DNA of 64,000 nt. Source: Liolophura sinensis (taxonomy: Eukaryota > Mollusca > Polyplacophora > Chitonida > Chitonidae). The position numbers and the translations under genes were made by a program. Positions 39,536 to 60,700 of the stretch are shown here, piece by piece. The notes under the pieces are model-generated. The model was not told the origin of the DNA. It searched no databases and saw nothing but the letters and a program-made list of their open reading frames with translations. The stretch lies in assembly GCF_032854445.1 (NCBI RefSeq), contig NC_088301.1, positions 36,195,187 to 36,259,186 on the forward strand, read 5' to 3'. The first letter of the stretch is position 1. Every line of letters begins with the position of its first letter.

Positions 39536-41146
39536 CGAGTCACGACACTTCTATCACTTCAAAATTTCTTAATGGATAATGGAATTGATTATAAAGCTAT
39601 AGGACACAGCATATGTCAAAACCCAGAGAAGTTGAATCACTGGTAACCTACGTGTATGCTTAAAGGGTAAAACAAGGTTCACGTGACATCTACAGAAACA
39701 GGTAAAGGAAGAAAATTACCAACTAGCTAACCGTTTGACAGTAACTACAGCCAAATCAGACAGTATTAGTATGTTAGAGCCGCCGCTGTATAAGTGAAAC
39801 GCCTTTGTGAACTGATACAGTGTAAAACACCAATCATATAAATAAACATGTTAGTAAGTGAACTGCAAAGAACACATTTCCACATCCGTGTTTATTTGCC
39901 TGGCCATGCTGCAGGAAATAAACCAATCACATATAATAGTATACATAAATATATTTATGAAAACATGTCAAAATTTGTGCTTGTTTATAGACATTCTTAT
40001 ACAATCTTGAAGGTAATTGTAACATTACAACATGTAAGTATACAAAAATGAGCAAAAATCAATTAAAATCAAACTGTTCAATCCACAGGTAATTAGGCAT
40101 AAATAATTTAAATCCTACTGACAATTATGACATTGCTTCTGGATCCACCTGCAATTGACAGGAAGACTACTACTCTTGTGTATAAACATACAAAGTTGTT
40201 ATCAGTTGTTATAAATGTTAAAAAATTATCATTTCTCCTTGAAAACTGTTGTAAGTTCAGGACTTAAATACAAGAACAATGTGTGGCTGTATATTTTTCA
40301 ATAGTGAACTGATATAAGTGAGGTTTAACTTCCTTACCACACCTAAAAAATAATAATAGATTATGACCCCAGGAGGACACAATTATTGGCAAAGGATCCT
40401 AGATACTTTCCTCACAGGCCCAGCCTTTAAAACACTTTCACCTGCAACAAAATGCACCTAAAGTAAAATTTATGGATAACAAGAATTTCAAAACTGCAAA
40501 ATTGATAGGCCTACTGAGCTTTCAAGGTATAAATGGATACAGGGATGTTATGAAATACATTTATCTTACAAATTTGTTTCAAGTAAGGATTGTCACAAAG
40601 TGCATGTGTATTGGCAAAAAGTACACGTATTCCCATAATGATGCCATGACATTTGGATAGAATCAGGCTACTCAAAATCTTTATAATGCTTTACTGGTTA
40701 ACTTATGTGAAAAAAGGGCAAACAATTTAGCTACAGCATCTTGAACTTCTATGTATTTTATATGCGCACAAAATTTCCAGTTAAGACCAATTTCCAGATA
40801 CATGTAAACCCATTACTTAAGTATCTTATAAACTATGGTTGACATCATACACCTATGTCTGGGCTCAGAAAGTTTAGTAAACCGGACTTGATACATTGTA
40901 AGTCATCAAAGTTTTTAAAGTTACATATACTTTTTTTTGCTAAAACAGAAGCATAATGACAATGGATATCAACTCAGTTGATTCAGAACTGCAGTAAAGC
41001 ATTCCTACAGGTAAAATTAATTCATGATTACGGAGTTATTTTCTTTCTGGAAATGCTCCAGTACTTGATTCTAATAAGTACTTGTAGCTGATTAAATATA
41101 GTGAATAATAATATGCCCTATAAAGCAAAAAACATAATTCTTAATA
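39536..41146. other. Intergenic / AK3 3' flank
   Basis: Includes a SINE tail at 39776-39847. On the minus strand AATAAA occurs at 39891-39896 and could serve AK3, giving a 3' UTR of about 1.25 kb, but this is only positional. I see nothing else. Confidence 0.45.
39776..39847 (+). mobile_element. SINE tail fragment
   Basis: GCCGCCGCTGTATAAGTGAAAC, then a diverged middle, GTGTAAAACACCAATC and an ATATAAATAAA tail. Same family as 2767-2989, truncated and diverged. Confidence 0.7.
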
Positions 41147-48597
<7,451 letters not shown>

Positions 48598-48724
48598 ATT
48601 GAATATATCCTATAATTATGTGAATTTGGGAGGCAGTTTCTTGAGTAAAACTTCACCAGTGGTAAAGAAATTGAACAAACTTCGCAGACAAGGCCCAAAT
48701 CCACATTTGTTGATACCAGCCAAG

Positions 48725-51700
48725 ATGAGGGATGAACCAGAAGGAAACAGCATTATGCAGAAGAGCAAACTGCGTCTTTATGCACCTGTGACCCCAAACA
48801 AAACATCTCTAAGCTCACATTCCATGGCGGCCGCACGCAAAAGTAAAAGACATAAGCTTACTGCAGATGACATTAATTTGGATCACATGGATGATAAGTT
48901 CCTGATGAAGAAAGCCAAGAAGGTTGACATTTCACAGACCTGCACATTCAACTCTTTGAACTTCACGACATCTACAACTGTTGGTCAGTCTGATACTTTG
49001 ATATCCCAAAGCAATGTTTCCAATGCTGGAGGAAGCCGTGCCAAAAAAATAGATATGAGCTGGGAAAATGCTGTTGAAACTGCAAGGGGTCAACCTGATG
49101 GGGCAGAAAGATCATTTCATGAGACAAAACTTTCTCGTGTTGATGAAGACGATGATGAAGGATCCATTGGTGCAGCTAAATCAGTGGAAAATGATGATGA
49201 AGAGGAAGAACTGCCAGCTGCTGAAGAAAAGAAGAAAAAGTCAATAAAGGTATACAAAGACAGAATTAAAAAAGTACAGTGAAGAAAAGATGATCTATGC
49301 ATGGAGAAATCTTCTATCTCCCTGATAAAAAGATTGATTAGCTTTATGACAATTTTAAATTCACATTTCCACCAAACTCAAAACAGTGCATGTTCTGAAT
49401 GTGTGCATATAAATTTGATAATATGAGAATTATGATTTTATCTTCAAAATTCACTTATTACTTTGAAAGGAATTTGTAAGTTTTGAAACTTCTTCAATTT
49501 TAAACTTTTTGTCTTGTTGGAGTTATTATTATTTGGATAGAAGAAAAAAAAGAATTTAACACAGTGAATTTATCCATTAAATACTAGTACTTGTTGCCTT
49601 TCAGACCCAGATAAAAACAGCTGCTAGAAGATTAAAGTCATTCAGAGTTAAAGGTGGGAAATCTGGAGGGGCTGAGCCTGGAACTCCTGGAAAGAGAAAG
49701 ATTGTGAATCCAGCATTGACAGATGATACATGTAATCCAGGTAAGACAAAACTGCACATCATTCTTCAGGGATTCATACAGGTCGATTTTAGACCCCGGT
49801 ATTCGATGGTAATATTCAGTTAAAAACTGAATACTAGAGTGAAAAGACTTAAATCTGTGTTTTTGTGGTACAAAAACTAAAATTTTTGGATAAAAACTGA
49901 ATCACATATGTTAGCTTTTGACTTTGATCATCAATGGCTACATCCGTGACAAGTCGAATTGGTCAGCCGTGATTTTGAAGACCAAAATGGCAAATAAAGA
50001 CAGCCTATTTGTGCTGATGCGGGTTGAGTAAATGTACTCGCACCGTATTGCTTTCCCCATGTACAGTGTTCAAAGACAGACCGCCATCACAGAAGATTTG
50101 AGATCAAGCGTCCTTTTAACACGTAATGTTAATCGTATAACCATCTGTCTTTAACATCTTTATGGTCAGTCAGGCAGAGTCATGTCAAACTGGCTGCCTC
50201 ATTAAATGTGCGTGTTCACCTGCATATATCAGAAGAATCACTGAACCATGTCCGCTGAGCGTGTGCAGTGTGATGTTGTGGCTTATTTACGATTTATGGA
50301 TTCTTTGCATCAACAAAAGACACAGGCATACAGTGCAAAATACTATGTTTAACAGTAAGAAGCTCGCACATATATCACTTTTTCATAGAGAGCAGGCAGC
50401 TGTTTGAATCAATTACTGAATCTACGCAGTGAATTTACTATTCATGATTTAAATTCGTTGAGTGATGGACAGGTGTATATCTCTTAAGGCCGAGTTATCA
50501 TTGTGACAAATTGAAACTGATTCATGTCGATCTTAAATTTTGTAGTAACAGGCTCAAAACGGAAGATTTTTGCATTAAACCTATGCCATCAAAAAATCAC
50601 CAAGAGTGCCCCCTTTTCAAGTTGGCATCAGACTATGTTTTTCCCAGCTTGAGGGCACCTACCCACCCACTTGAACCTCTTATTTTGGCACCAGAAATGT
50701 ACTGTTTGACACATCCCATATTAAGAAAAAGTACAGTCAGGTGTAAGGATAATTTTTCTCCGGTCAAAAGTGTGCCAGGATCATGTAATTGGCAAGATTG
50801 TTTGAGCTGTTACTGACAGTCACCAGCCCTATTATGCTAAGGAAACTTCGCTGGATAGGAAGTGTATCCTTTTAGTTTTACTGATACATTCTTGCTATAT
50901 AAAAACAACGGTGGAGGAACTTGAAAGGGCAGACCTGTGCATTTTCCAAATCCATACAGTTAAGTTCCTTATACAATGACAAGGCTGATATTTCACCCTA
51001 AAACTTCAAACAACACAACATGATCTTGACTCCCCTCTTTCTGAAGTGTAAGTGTGCTACACGCAATGTAGATGAGGTCAAAGCTATTCAATAATCTGAT
51101 GTGAGGCTCCCTTGGGTGTTTACAACATTGCCAAGCATACACTGTACCTGTATGGAGGATTTTCTAGTGTCTCTTTGTATAACATAACAACCAACAACTG
51201 ACCATGGATGGTTTATAACTGTTTTATTATAAATATAAAATCTCTGATCAGGAGCCCAGTTTTTGTTTTCGTATGTGTTGTTTATTTTGGATGATATATG
51301 CAGGGTTTATATCTGTTTCATTATGTACCTCAAGTCTGAGCAGGAGAAGCCTCATCTCTGTATTTTGCACAGGTTTACTTTTGATATAATGTTTGTTAGT
51401 TCCTCTCTTTCTAAATATAAACTGACGGCCAAAAGAAACTTTACAAAGAATTCAAATCAATGTATTTTGCCTGGGCAAAAAACAGGTTTAATATATTGAA
51501 AAGACCAATGACTTTAGATAATGAAAATCTTGAGTAAGAACGGACAAAGCAGCCCTCAAATCATTTTACAAGTGAACAAACAGAGCAGGGTTAACAATGG
51601 ACAGAGTATACAAAAAGTTGATTATTTTTAAAATCGGTCAATATCAAAACCAATGAATATCGCGTGTGGGCACTCTTTGCTTCAAGCCATGCAGTAACTC

Positions 51701-54700
51701 TCCGACGCATAGAAAAAGATGACGTGGCCTTCGTTCCCATTCATCTTGGAGAGCAAACGGCAGTTCTAGTCCGTTGGCTGCAAGGTGTGGCCGTTGTCTT
51801 ACTTGACGACCCATGATATCCAAAAGGTGCTCTATGGCGGTCATATCTTGGGAGCTTGCAGGCCACAGCAAGACGTTGACTTTGTTGGTGTCCAGGAAGT
51901 TCTGCACAACTCGAGCTGTATGGGGTCTGGAGTTGTCATGCTGGTACAGGACACCATGTGGCTCCTGTTGAAGGAATGGCAGGACAGCAGGACGAAGAAT
52001 TTCATCCACGTAATGTTGAGCTGTCAGGTTCCCGTAGATGATGAACAGTGGTGTCAGTTCCTCTCCACAAATCACACCTCACACCATCACGCTGCCACCA
52101 CCAAACGGTACCACCCCCTGGACTCATGATGCAGCCGTTTGTTCGCCTCCTCGATGGTAAACTCGCTATCTGCCATCGGCTCGGAACAGGCAGAAGCAGC
52201 TTTCATCTGTGAAAACAACACGTTGCCAATCACGTTGCTGCCAGTGGCATACAATTCGAGCTCATCCCAACCTCTGGCGACGATGTTCGGCTATCAACAA
52301 CTGTCCTCTGAATGATCAATAGGGCCTAATTCCGTGAGCCATGAGCCTCCTGGACACGTTCTGCCGACTGACCAGGTGACCTAAAGCACTGATTGACGAT
52401 GATGTCACTGTCAGGAAGCAGTTCCTCAGGTGTGAGGTGCTCAGGTACCCGTCTTCTCTGGACGTAGTTACCGTAGGCCTGCCTGTTCTTGGCCTGTCGG
52501 ATGTCTGTCCTCTCTGTAACGTTGCATCAAGTTTGACAGTTACACAAGAGCAGCGGAAGGTCCTTGCAATGTGGACATGGGTGGCTCCCCTGGATGCCAT
52601 ACCCAGGGCCCTCTCGCGTTGTTCTGGAGTCAATCGAGGTATTACTTTTGGGATTTTTAGTCAGTGTGCAGCACATTGTGTTATTTATATACACTTATTA
52701 TTATTATTGTGATGTTCTGGCCATCCATGGGTCACACGATTTTTCAACTTTCTTCGTTGTCTCAAAACAAATTCGTGTGGGCGTATATGACGCTTGTGGC
52801 ACATGGGAATATGCTTCGTACTATGTTTTCCTGCAATAATTTGGTATTAATTTGCTGAAAAGGCAAAAGGTTATACTTAACTCACAGAGTTGTAAAGTTT
52901 CTTTTGGCGTCAGTTTATAACAACCAACAACTGAACATGAATCATCATGGTGTATAACTGTTTTATTATACATTGCATATCTCTGATCAGGATAATATAC
53001 TTGTAAAAGTAGGTGTATGTACCAATAATAAAATCATGATCAAAATGAACCTCAAATGAAATTAAACTTATACAAGTAAACTCATACTGACCAAAAAAAA
53101 ACAACATAATTTTGAGTTTCCAGTCCTAAATACTTGAACTTATATTAATCCTTGTTCATGTAAATACAAGAAACACATTTACTGATGTAAAATAGACATG
53201 TACAAGAGTCATATCACCAAAGGGAAAGGTACATCAAAATATGGTTTACATACACAAAAACATATTGAACGTTTTGAGTTAAATTTTTTTTAAAGCATTA
53301 TTTTGATTTATGCCCCGTAACTAACAGGACTTCTAGTAAATTCCTGAAGAGAAATACATGTATACAGTTTGGCAAACAGTAAATATTGCACATTCAACTT
53401 TTTTCTGTAATGGGTACATGGGATTTTTTTAGTGAAAGAATTAAATATACATTGTATGTGCAGAATATCATGGCATCAAAACCAGAAATAAAATTTTCTG
53501 TTCCTTTTCTAAGGATGTCAGAAAACTAGTCTTTACAGAAGTTAAGCATGTATATTAATTATTTGGTTTTTCTAGAATCACCAAAGAAGAAACTGAAGTT
53601 TGAGGAAATGACCAGGAAAGAGAGGAAAAAGATGAGACGGCTAATGAAAAACAACAGTGAACTAATAAAGTCCTCTAAGAATGTCTGGGAAGAATTAAGA
53701 AGGTACATGTAACACTTAAGCTGCTTTTGTAAGAAATCCGAGATACATTTCATAGGTTTTGATGCAGTCATTAATTATGTTACCATAATAATTAAATTTT
53801 TCTAACCAAATTGTTTTCTTTGACTGTAGACATGATCTAGCTGAGGAACGCAGAATTGAGCTCTGTGATGTTCTGTATAAGCACGTCAAAGGAAAAGTGA
53901 AGGAGGTATGTTGTCTTTCATATATGATGAAGAATTTGTAATTTGATCTTGAATGCAATAATACATTATTTCCATTAAATTTTAAAGTTTGTCTTTTGTA
54001 TGAGGTATCATTAGACGTGCAAAATTATATTTTCGAACTGATCACAAATTTGTTTTAATAGTGTGCGTCCTTTTTAATGGAATATTGTCACCTAAAGTTT
54101 AGCATTTTACAAGTGACACATATTGCTTGAGTCTGATTTATCCACATTATTGGACTACAAAGAGTTATTTGTGAAGTTTGATTAATTTTTATCAAAAGGC
54201 TTAAGTGTTGGAATAAGCACTGTAATTTTACAACCTTTCGTAGACTGATAAAATTATACTTATGGTGAAGCCCAGAAATTATGAAAGCCCTGTAGTTATG
54301 TATCCAAAATCAAATTAAAAACCTGCATAAATTCCACTAAAAGTTGCTCTTTCATATGCGAAAAGGTTGCAGAATTAGGGTAGTATTATATTAAGGAATT
54401 TGTTTTCTAAAAGTGCAGTTTTGCATATTCAGGTGAAATACGGGTTATAAAAGTGGAAAAGGCCTTCTAGAAGTGCAGTTTTACATTTGAAAATAAGGTG
54501 AAATACTGGTTATAACCAGTGGAAAGAATGTTTGCTTTGGGGTTGAGAGGACAGTAATAAATTTGTTCATAACTCTTACAGATGGTATTTGCACATGACA
54601 CAGCTAGAGTGATTCAGTGTTTGATTCAGTTTGGTGACCCAGATCAGAGGCAAATGGTATTTGAAGAAATGAAAGGTAAGGAATGAACAGATAACTGTAA

Positions 54701-57700
54701 AATTCAGATTGTATTTTCTTATAGTGGTGCACGTCATTATGACAGCGTGCTTCTCCACTGTGTTTGGCAAAGTATTAGATTTAAATGGTGTGTTGTTTTA
54801 ATTTTTTCTTTTATGAAATTGTACAGAATTTTGGATTTATGTTTTTACAACTATTAAACAAGAAAAACTGTTTTTGAAAGCGGTATGTATTTTGAATTTG
54901 AAAAAAATTGAAAATTGCTATCAGTAAAGATTACCCAACTTTTACCCAACCCTTTTTCAGATCAGATGGTTCCAATGGCAAAATCCAAATATGCAAAGTT
55001 TGTTGTAAGAAAAGTTTTAAAATATGGGTAAGTTAGGACATGTAGTGGCAAGGTGTTATAACCTAATATTGTCCAGTAACATTTTATTTACTGGTGCATT
55101 ATTTGTGCATAACTTGGATAGTGTTGAGTAATAATAGTATATTGAGTAATTATGGACCTTTGTATTTATATTACAAAGAGAAAGATAAACATACAGGTGT
55201 AAGGTAAAATACAGCTGCTAAAGCAGAGATGCCTGGGCTCAAGCCAGTATTGCTGGCCTAAGTGGTGTCACTTCCAGTTACCCGAATGATGTCTATGCTA
55301 AACAACATATGATTATACTGGTTTATTATGGAAAATCGCATAAAATTTAATACATGCCCACATTTGGGATTGTTCAAGATGGCTGCCAGAAGTATTTTGC
55401 AATTTAAAATTTGTTGTCAAACTCTGAACAATTATAATAGGGCTTCTAGCCAGAGGCTTAAACCCCTAACTATGTTTATCAGAATGCAGCAACAAGATTT
55501 AGGCGTGGAAGGCAAGGAAGCTGAAGTTTGTGAACATTTAAAACAATTCATAATATTTTTCAGGACAAGACCACAAAAAAATTTTGTGTTCAAGGCATTT
55601 CATGGGAATGTTCGCAAATTGATTAGACACAAGGTAAGTAGTTGTGTCCATGTAAATAAAACATCATCATGCTTAGAGCGTATTCCATGGAAACATCAGA
55701 CATTTTCAGTTCTCTTCTTTCATGTATATTTAAATACCTTCCTGCAGTTCGTTATTTAGAAATAAATGCCAAAGTGATTACACGTATGACAGGTTGCCCC
55801 AGTGTACAAAAATAATGCAGTTTCTACATGGAATGCATTTCTTAAATTCATCATCAAAAAAAAGACAAACAGTGGACTTTGGTCTCTTATTATATAATAA
55901 ACTCATCACTTTTACTTCGTTATCTGTATCAAAGGTTTGAAATGGTTTGTTGTAACAGGAAGCTGCAGAGGTCGTGGAGTATGCTTACAATGAGTATGCC
56001 AATGCCAGCCAGAGATTAGCTTTGCTTGAGGAGTTCTATGGGCCTAGCTTTATCCTATTCAAGGTAAACAGATGTTTATACTCCTTATCTGTCGGTCACT
56101 GTAAGTTCAATTCCAGCTCATGCTGTCTTCCTCTCCAGTAATGCATGGGAAGGTCTGCCAGCAACCTGCGAATGCTCATAGGTTTCTCCCGGGCTCTGTT
56201 CGGTTTGCTCCCACCATAATGCCGATTTTGAGTACAGCGTAAAACACCAACATGACATTTATTATATACCTGTGGCTGTCACTGATGTGATACAGAGGCA
56301 TTCTGAATTTTTCCAAAAGGGACTCCATGGCTCAGTTGGTTAGCATAATGACCCAGGAGCCTCTCACCAATGCGGCTGCTGTGAGTTCAAGTCCAGCTCA
56401 TGCTGGCTTCCTCTCCGGTATTACCTGAGAAGGTCTTCCAGCAACCTGCAGATGGTTGTGGGGTTCTCCTGGGCTCTGCTTGGTTTCCTCCCTCAATAAT
56501 GCTGGTCGTCATCGTATAAGTGAAATGTTCTTGAGTACAGTGTAAAACACCAATCCAATAAAATAGATATATTTTTCAGTATATGGATCCTGTGAAAACA
56601 GGGATTATTTTCAATGTTTTAAATCAATACGCCCTCTTCCGGGTAAAGCCCAAACTAACTCCCGAGTTTGGTTTTCAAGGCCAAAACTGCCCAAACTTTG
56701 ATTGTGGCTCTCAAATATATTTGTTTTGTGCATCAATCATGGTTAATACTACGACGTTGTGGTATTTATTAAAGCTGAGTGAAAATATGTCAGACCTCCT
56801 TGGTGAAAATCCTTAACTTTGCCACCTAAGCAAAAGGTCGCATAGATAAATGTTGACATCTTGATCAATCCCATACAGTCGGTGATCTAATCTCGTTTCA
56901 CTCATGGTCAATGAAATTTGTCCCATGAATCCAAAATTTGCCATTTTCATTTACCTGGCATCTTTCATCTTCCCATCTGCTGAATGGAAACCGTAAAAGT
57001 AGCAAACATATCCAGTGCTTACACATTCGTGACAGTCATCAGTTTCATAATTAATTTCTACTTGTGGGCCATGATCAATGTTCACGGCTCATTTTGAAAA
57101 TTTCCAGTGGAGTCACTGGAGCTACAACTACATATGGTCAGTGACTACACGGCCGCACGAGGATGATATTTTTAATAAGTGCAGACTACCTGTTTTAGAG
57201 CCAAACGTTTAGTCCAGTTATCATCATCTACTGTAGCCGTTCCTTTCAAACAAGATGTGATTTTATTCCATACCATACGTTGTAACTTAGCTAGCATAAC
57301 CCACGTCTCTCTCGCGTGACAATAGAACGTGAGGGGATTCCTGTGGCGTAGGGATTTGACCGTGTTCGGCAGTCTTGTAATGGCCTGAGCTCATGAATGT
57401 TCTTGGACAACTGTAGCTGATACATCATCGTGGATCACACACTGTTAGGATAGTCTCTATAAATAAATATTCCTTGAATGTTAATTGTTGTAACAGCAGG
57501 ATGTTGTTGTGGCACAAACTTGCATAGTGCAATGCATTGTTCATTCATATTTCTATCATTACTACTCAGTAAAGCTATTATATAATTTTCTTTTGATAAT
57601 GTATTCTTGCCATCATAAATCTGTATGCATCAGTGATTTAGTGTTTACTATATAGTTTTGTCAATTATAAAAACACAAATAGTGCCATAGGGTTAGGGTT

Positions 57701-60700
57701 AGAAGAAATTGTTAATTGCTTAACGTTTGAGTGCTTTTGTGTTTTTGCAGACTTTTGAGACAAAATGTTTGGATGACATCATGCTGAGCCAACCTGATAA
57801 GAAGGACATGATTCTAAGCAATATGAAAGAAGCCCTTCTGCCTCTTGTAGACAAGTTAGTGGCTGTTTTTTACCTCCTGTTGCCTATGTATCAGGGCATG
57901 TACATCGGAAAATATACACTATTATAAAAAGTGCCTATATGAATATTGGATTCAAATTCTTTGATAATATTAATATGAAAATTACATTTATTAATTTTTT
58001 CAAATTATTTTAAAAAAGTCTAAACATCTTAAAGCTATCAAGAGTTTCATTACTATTTATTCAAAAATAATTATAATTATAGAAAAACATTAAAAAACAT
58101 TTTAAAAATATTTTGTTTTATTTTTTCCAGATCAATCCTTATGCATTCCTTGGTTCATAGAGTGTTCTTCGAGTTTTTCCACTATGCCAATAGCAAAATG
58201 AAAACTGTAAGTATGCATACATCTGTCTGTAAGTGTTTTAGATTTTTCTAAAGTTTTTCTTTTACTGTGGGTTCAAGTATGTTAAAGTGAAAGACAGCAT
58301 CCGGTGGGGTTGTGCTGGTAATTTTGACCTCTGTTAAATGTCTACAAAGTTGCAATAGAATTGGTGTACAATTAGATTCGTGTTCATTTTCTGAAACAAA
58401 AATGGAAGTAAATTTAAGCACCACTGAGGCTGATCTAGGCATTCAACTGTTGATGGATCTTATGCGTCAATTCTGTAACAGTGACATCTAAGATGAGAGG
58501 TGTGCTGACTTAGTTTTCGCATACTAGGCATGTATTCGGCTCGAATACAGCATTTCAATAATTTTACTGTATTTTATAAAAGAAAACAGAAATAAAGATC
58601 CCTTGTATGCGAGAAAGATCAGGAAGCAAAGTTTAAATTCTTCAGTTGTAAGAGAAAAAGTAATTATATCTTAGGATAATTCAATTTAATTAATTTTAAG
58701 ATGCTGTCTGCTCATTTCCATAAACCTTTGGAATCCCTGAAGAACTTTGCGTTGACTCTGATATTTGTTATTTAGATACTGCTAATTAAATGCTAAAATA
58801 AAGGACAAAACATGTATTTGGAGAGATGAGTGCGACTTTTAGGCTTATCGTATGTCACTTCATGGAGTGAATGTGTAAAGGCTGGGTCACAGCTTGACCA
58901 CGCAATCTGATAGCAACATATTTTATTTGATATAATTCTTAAGATGTCTGCCTTGATTCACACCAGCCATTTCCATTGATATGTGTTTTAGCCTGGTGGT
59001 GTTGGCCTTTGAAATAGGTCCGTTTGCACATGAGACACCGTGTTATGTTATCTCTCTTTCTCTGTTCCCTCAGGATATGATTGAAGTGTTACGAGAGGGA
59101 CTTGTCAGTATGCTGCACACTAGGGATGGAGCAAGAGTCGCCATGCAGTGTGTGTGGCATGGCACCACAAAGGTAAGAGCTTGATTTGATGTTGGCGATA
59201 ATAGTATTTAGAAATTAGAAACTGTTGCACCAAGCACTTCAGCACTTGCTTGTCATAATATACAAGTAGATCAAGCCAGGTACTATTCTGTTTAAGAAAG
59301 ATGTGTAAGATTTTTGTAGGTCACCTATACAAAGTATTAATAAAGGTGAAAAATTGTGATAGGGAAGAGAATGCGGTGGCTGTGTCACTATTAAGGTTTT
59401 CTGTTAAGCCACTGTATGTTAAGGATAGTTGTAAGTACATGGTAAAGGTTTTATGTTAGGCTCCTTTGTATTTGGGTAGTACATGTTTATGCCTGTGTAG
59501 GGTAAAGGTTAAGCTTTTATGTTTAGCTCCTGTGTATTTGGATTAAGCTTTTTATTTTAATTTGTCATCTCTTATATGTTTTGCAATTTTATTAATTGCT
59601 TAAACAGGCCATCTGACGGGATTCCTTGGATACATGTACTTGAGAATGATTTTAGTTTGTACATATTAGGCTTTGGCATGCGCTATTGTGTAATATGTGA
59701 TTTTCATGACTTTGATTAACAGGACAGAAAAATCATCATCAAGAGTTTAAAGTCCCATGTTGTCAAAGTTTGTCAGGAGGAGTATGGCCATATGTTGTTA
59801 CTGGCATTATTTGATGTGGTAGATGACACAAGAATACTGCAAAAGATTATAATAGATGTGAGTGATCAATTTAATTTAGATTGTGAGCTAAGCTGAAACT
59901 ATGTTCAGATACATGTACATTGTTTGAACATTTTCTATGCTATACAGACTACATTGGATGAGCCTTCTTTAACAGTATCTTTAATGCATTTTTATTTTAC
60001 TGAAATTTTCCAACTATTTAAGCTTCAAGTTAAAATGGTGCTTACAGTTGTGATTTTATCTGCTAAGATACAGTAGGGATCATGTTGTTTCTTTATTTTG
60101 AATAATTTCCATGTTTTTTTAGTGAATTGTTAAATTGTTACTTTACATGTAAGAAGATTCAACATTAAAAATATTTGTTTCAGGAAATGTTAAAATCTGT
60201 GGAACAGGTAGCCACGGATCAGTATGGAAGAAAGGTGTTGATATACCTGCTCAGTCCGAGAGACCCACTCCATTTCCACCCAGACATTGTCAGAATCTTA
60301 CAGGAGGGTGATAAAAACACAACAAGGTAAATTGCCTAAATTAGAGAACAACATTTTATGGGCTACTTGTTCCTCTTTTATACATAATTACATTCATGTA
60401 TTCCTAGCAGAAATGTGGCTGGTTATAGGTTTCCTCTGGCCTGCTTGTTTTCCTCCCATCATAATGCTGACCTAGTCATATAAGTAAAATATTCTTCAGT
60501 CAAATAAATTAACAGAAATCAGTACAGATTGATTAACCATTTGTTTTCTAAATGCAACACCAGTGTTTCTACAGTGTTGAATTGATGGAATGAATTTTAT
60601 TTATGTGGAAGTAAAGTCACAAGTCTTGAATTTCTGTTTTCATTTATAAAGTTGAGATTTCTTATCATTCATAATGTTTTGTTTGTTTGTAGTAAGAAGG

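Noticed and set aside
38894-39646. Overlapping plus-strand ORFs with repeated MGHQ and YQPGWAI-type peptides
   Set aside because: They are read-through of the minisatellite, whose unit lacks stops in several frames.
50511-50816. 101-codon ORF in PUM3 intron 2
   Set aside because: No splice sites in phase with PUM3 and no recognisable motif; most likely chance.
51644-52633. Two minus-strand ORFs as possible host genes
   Set aside because: They are the two halves of a decayed Tc1-family transposase inside clear inverted terminal repeats.
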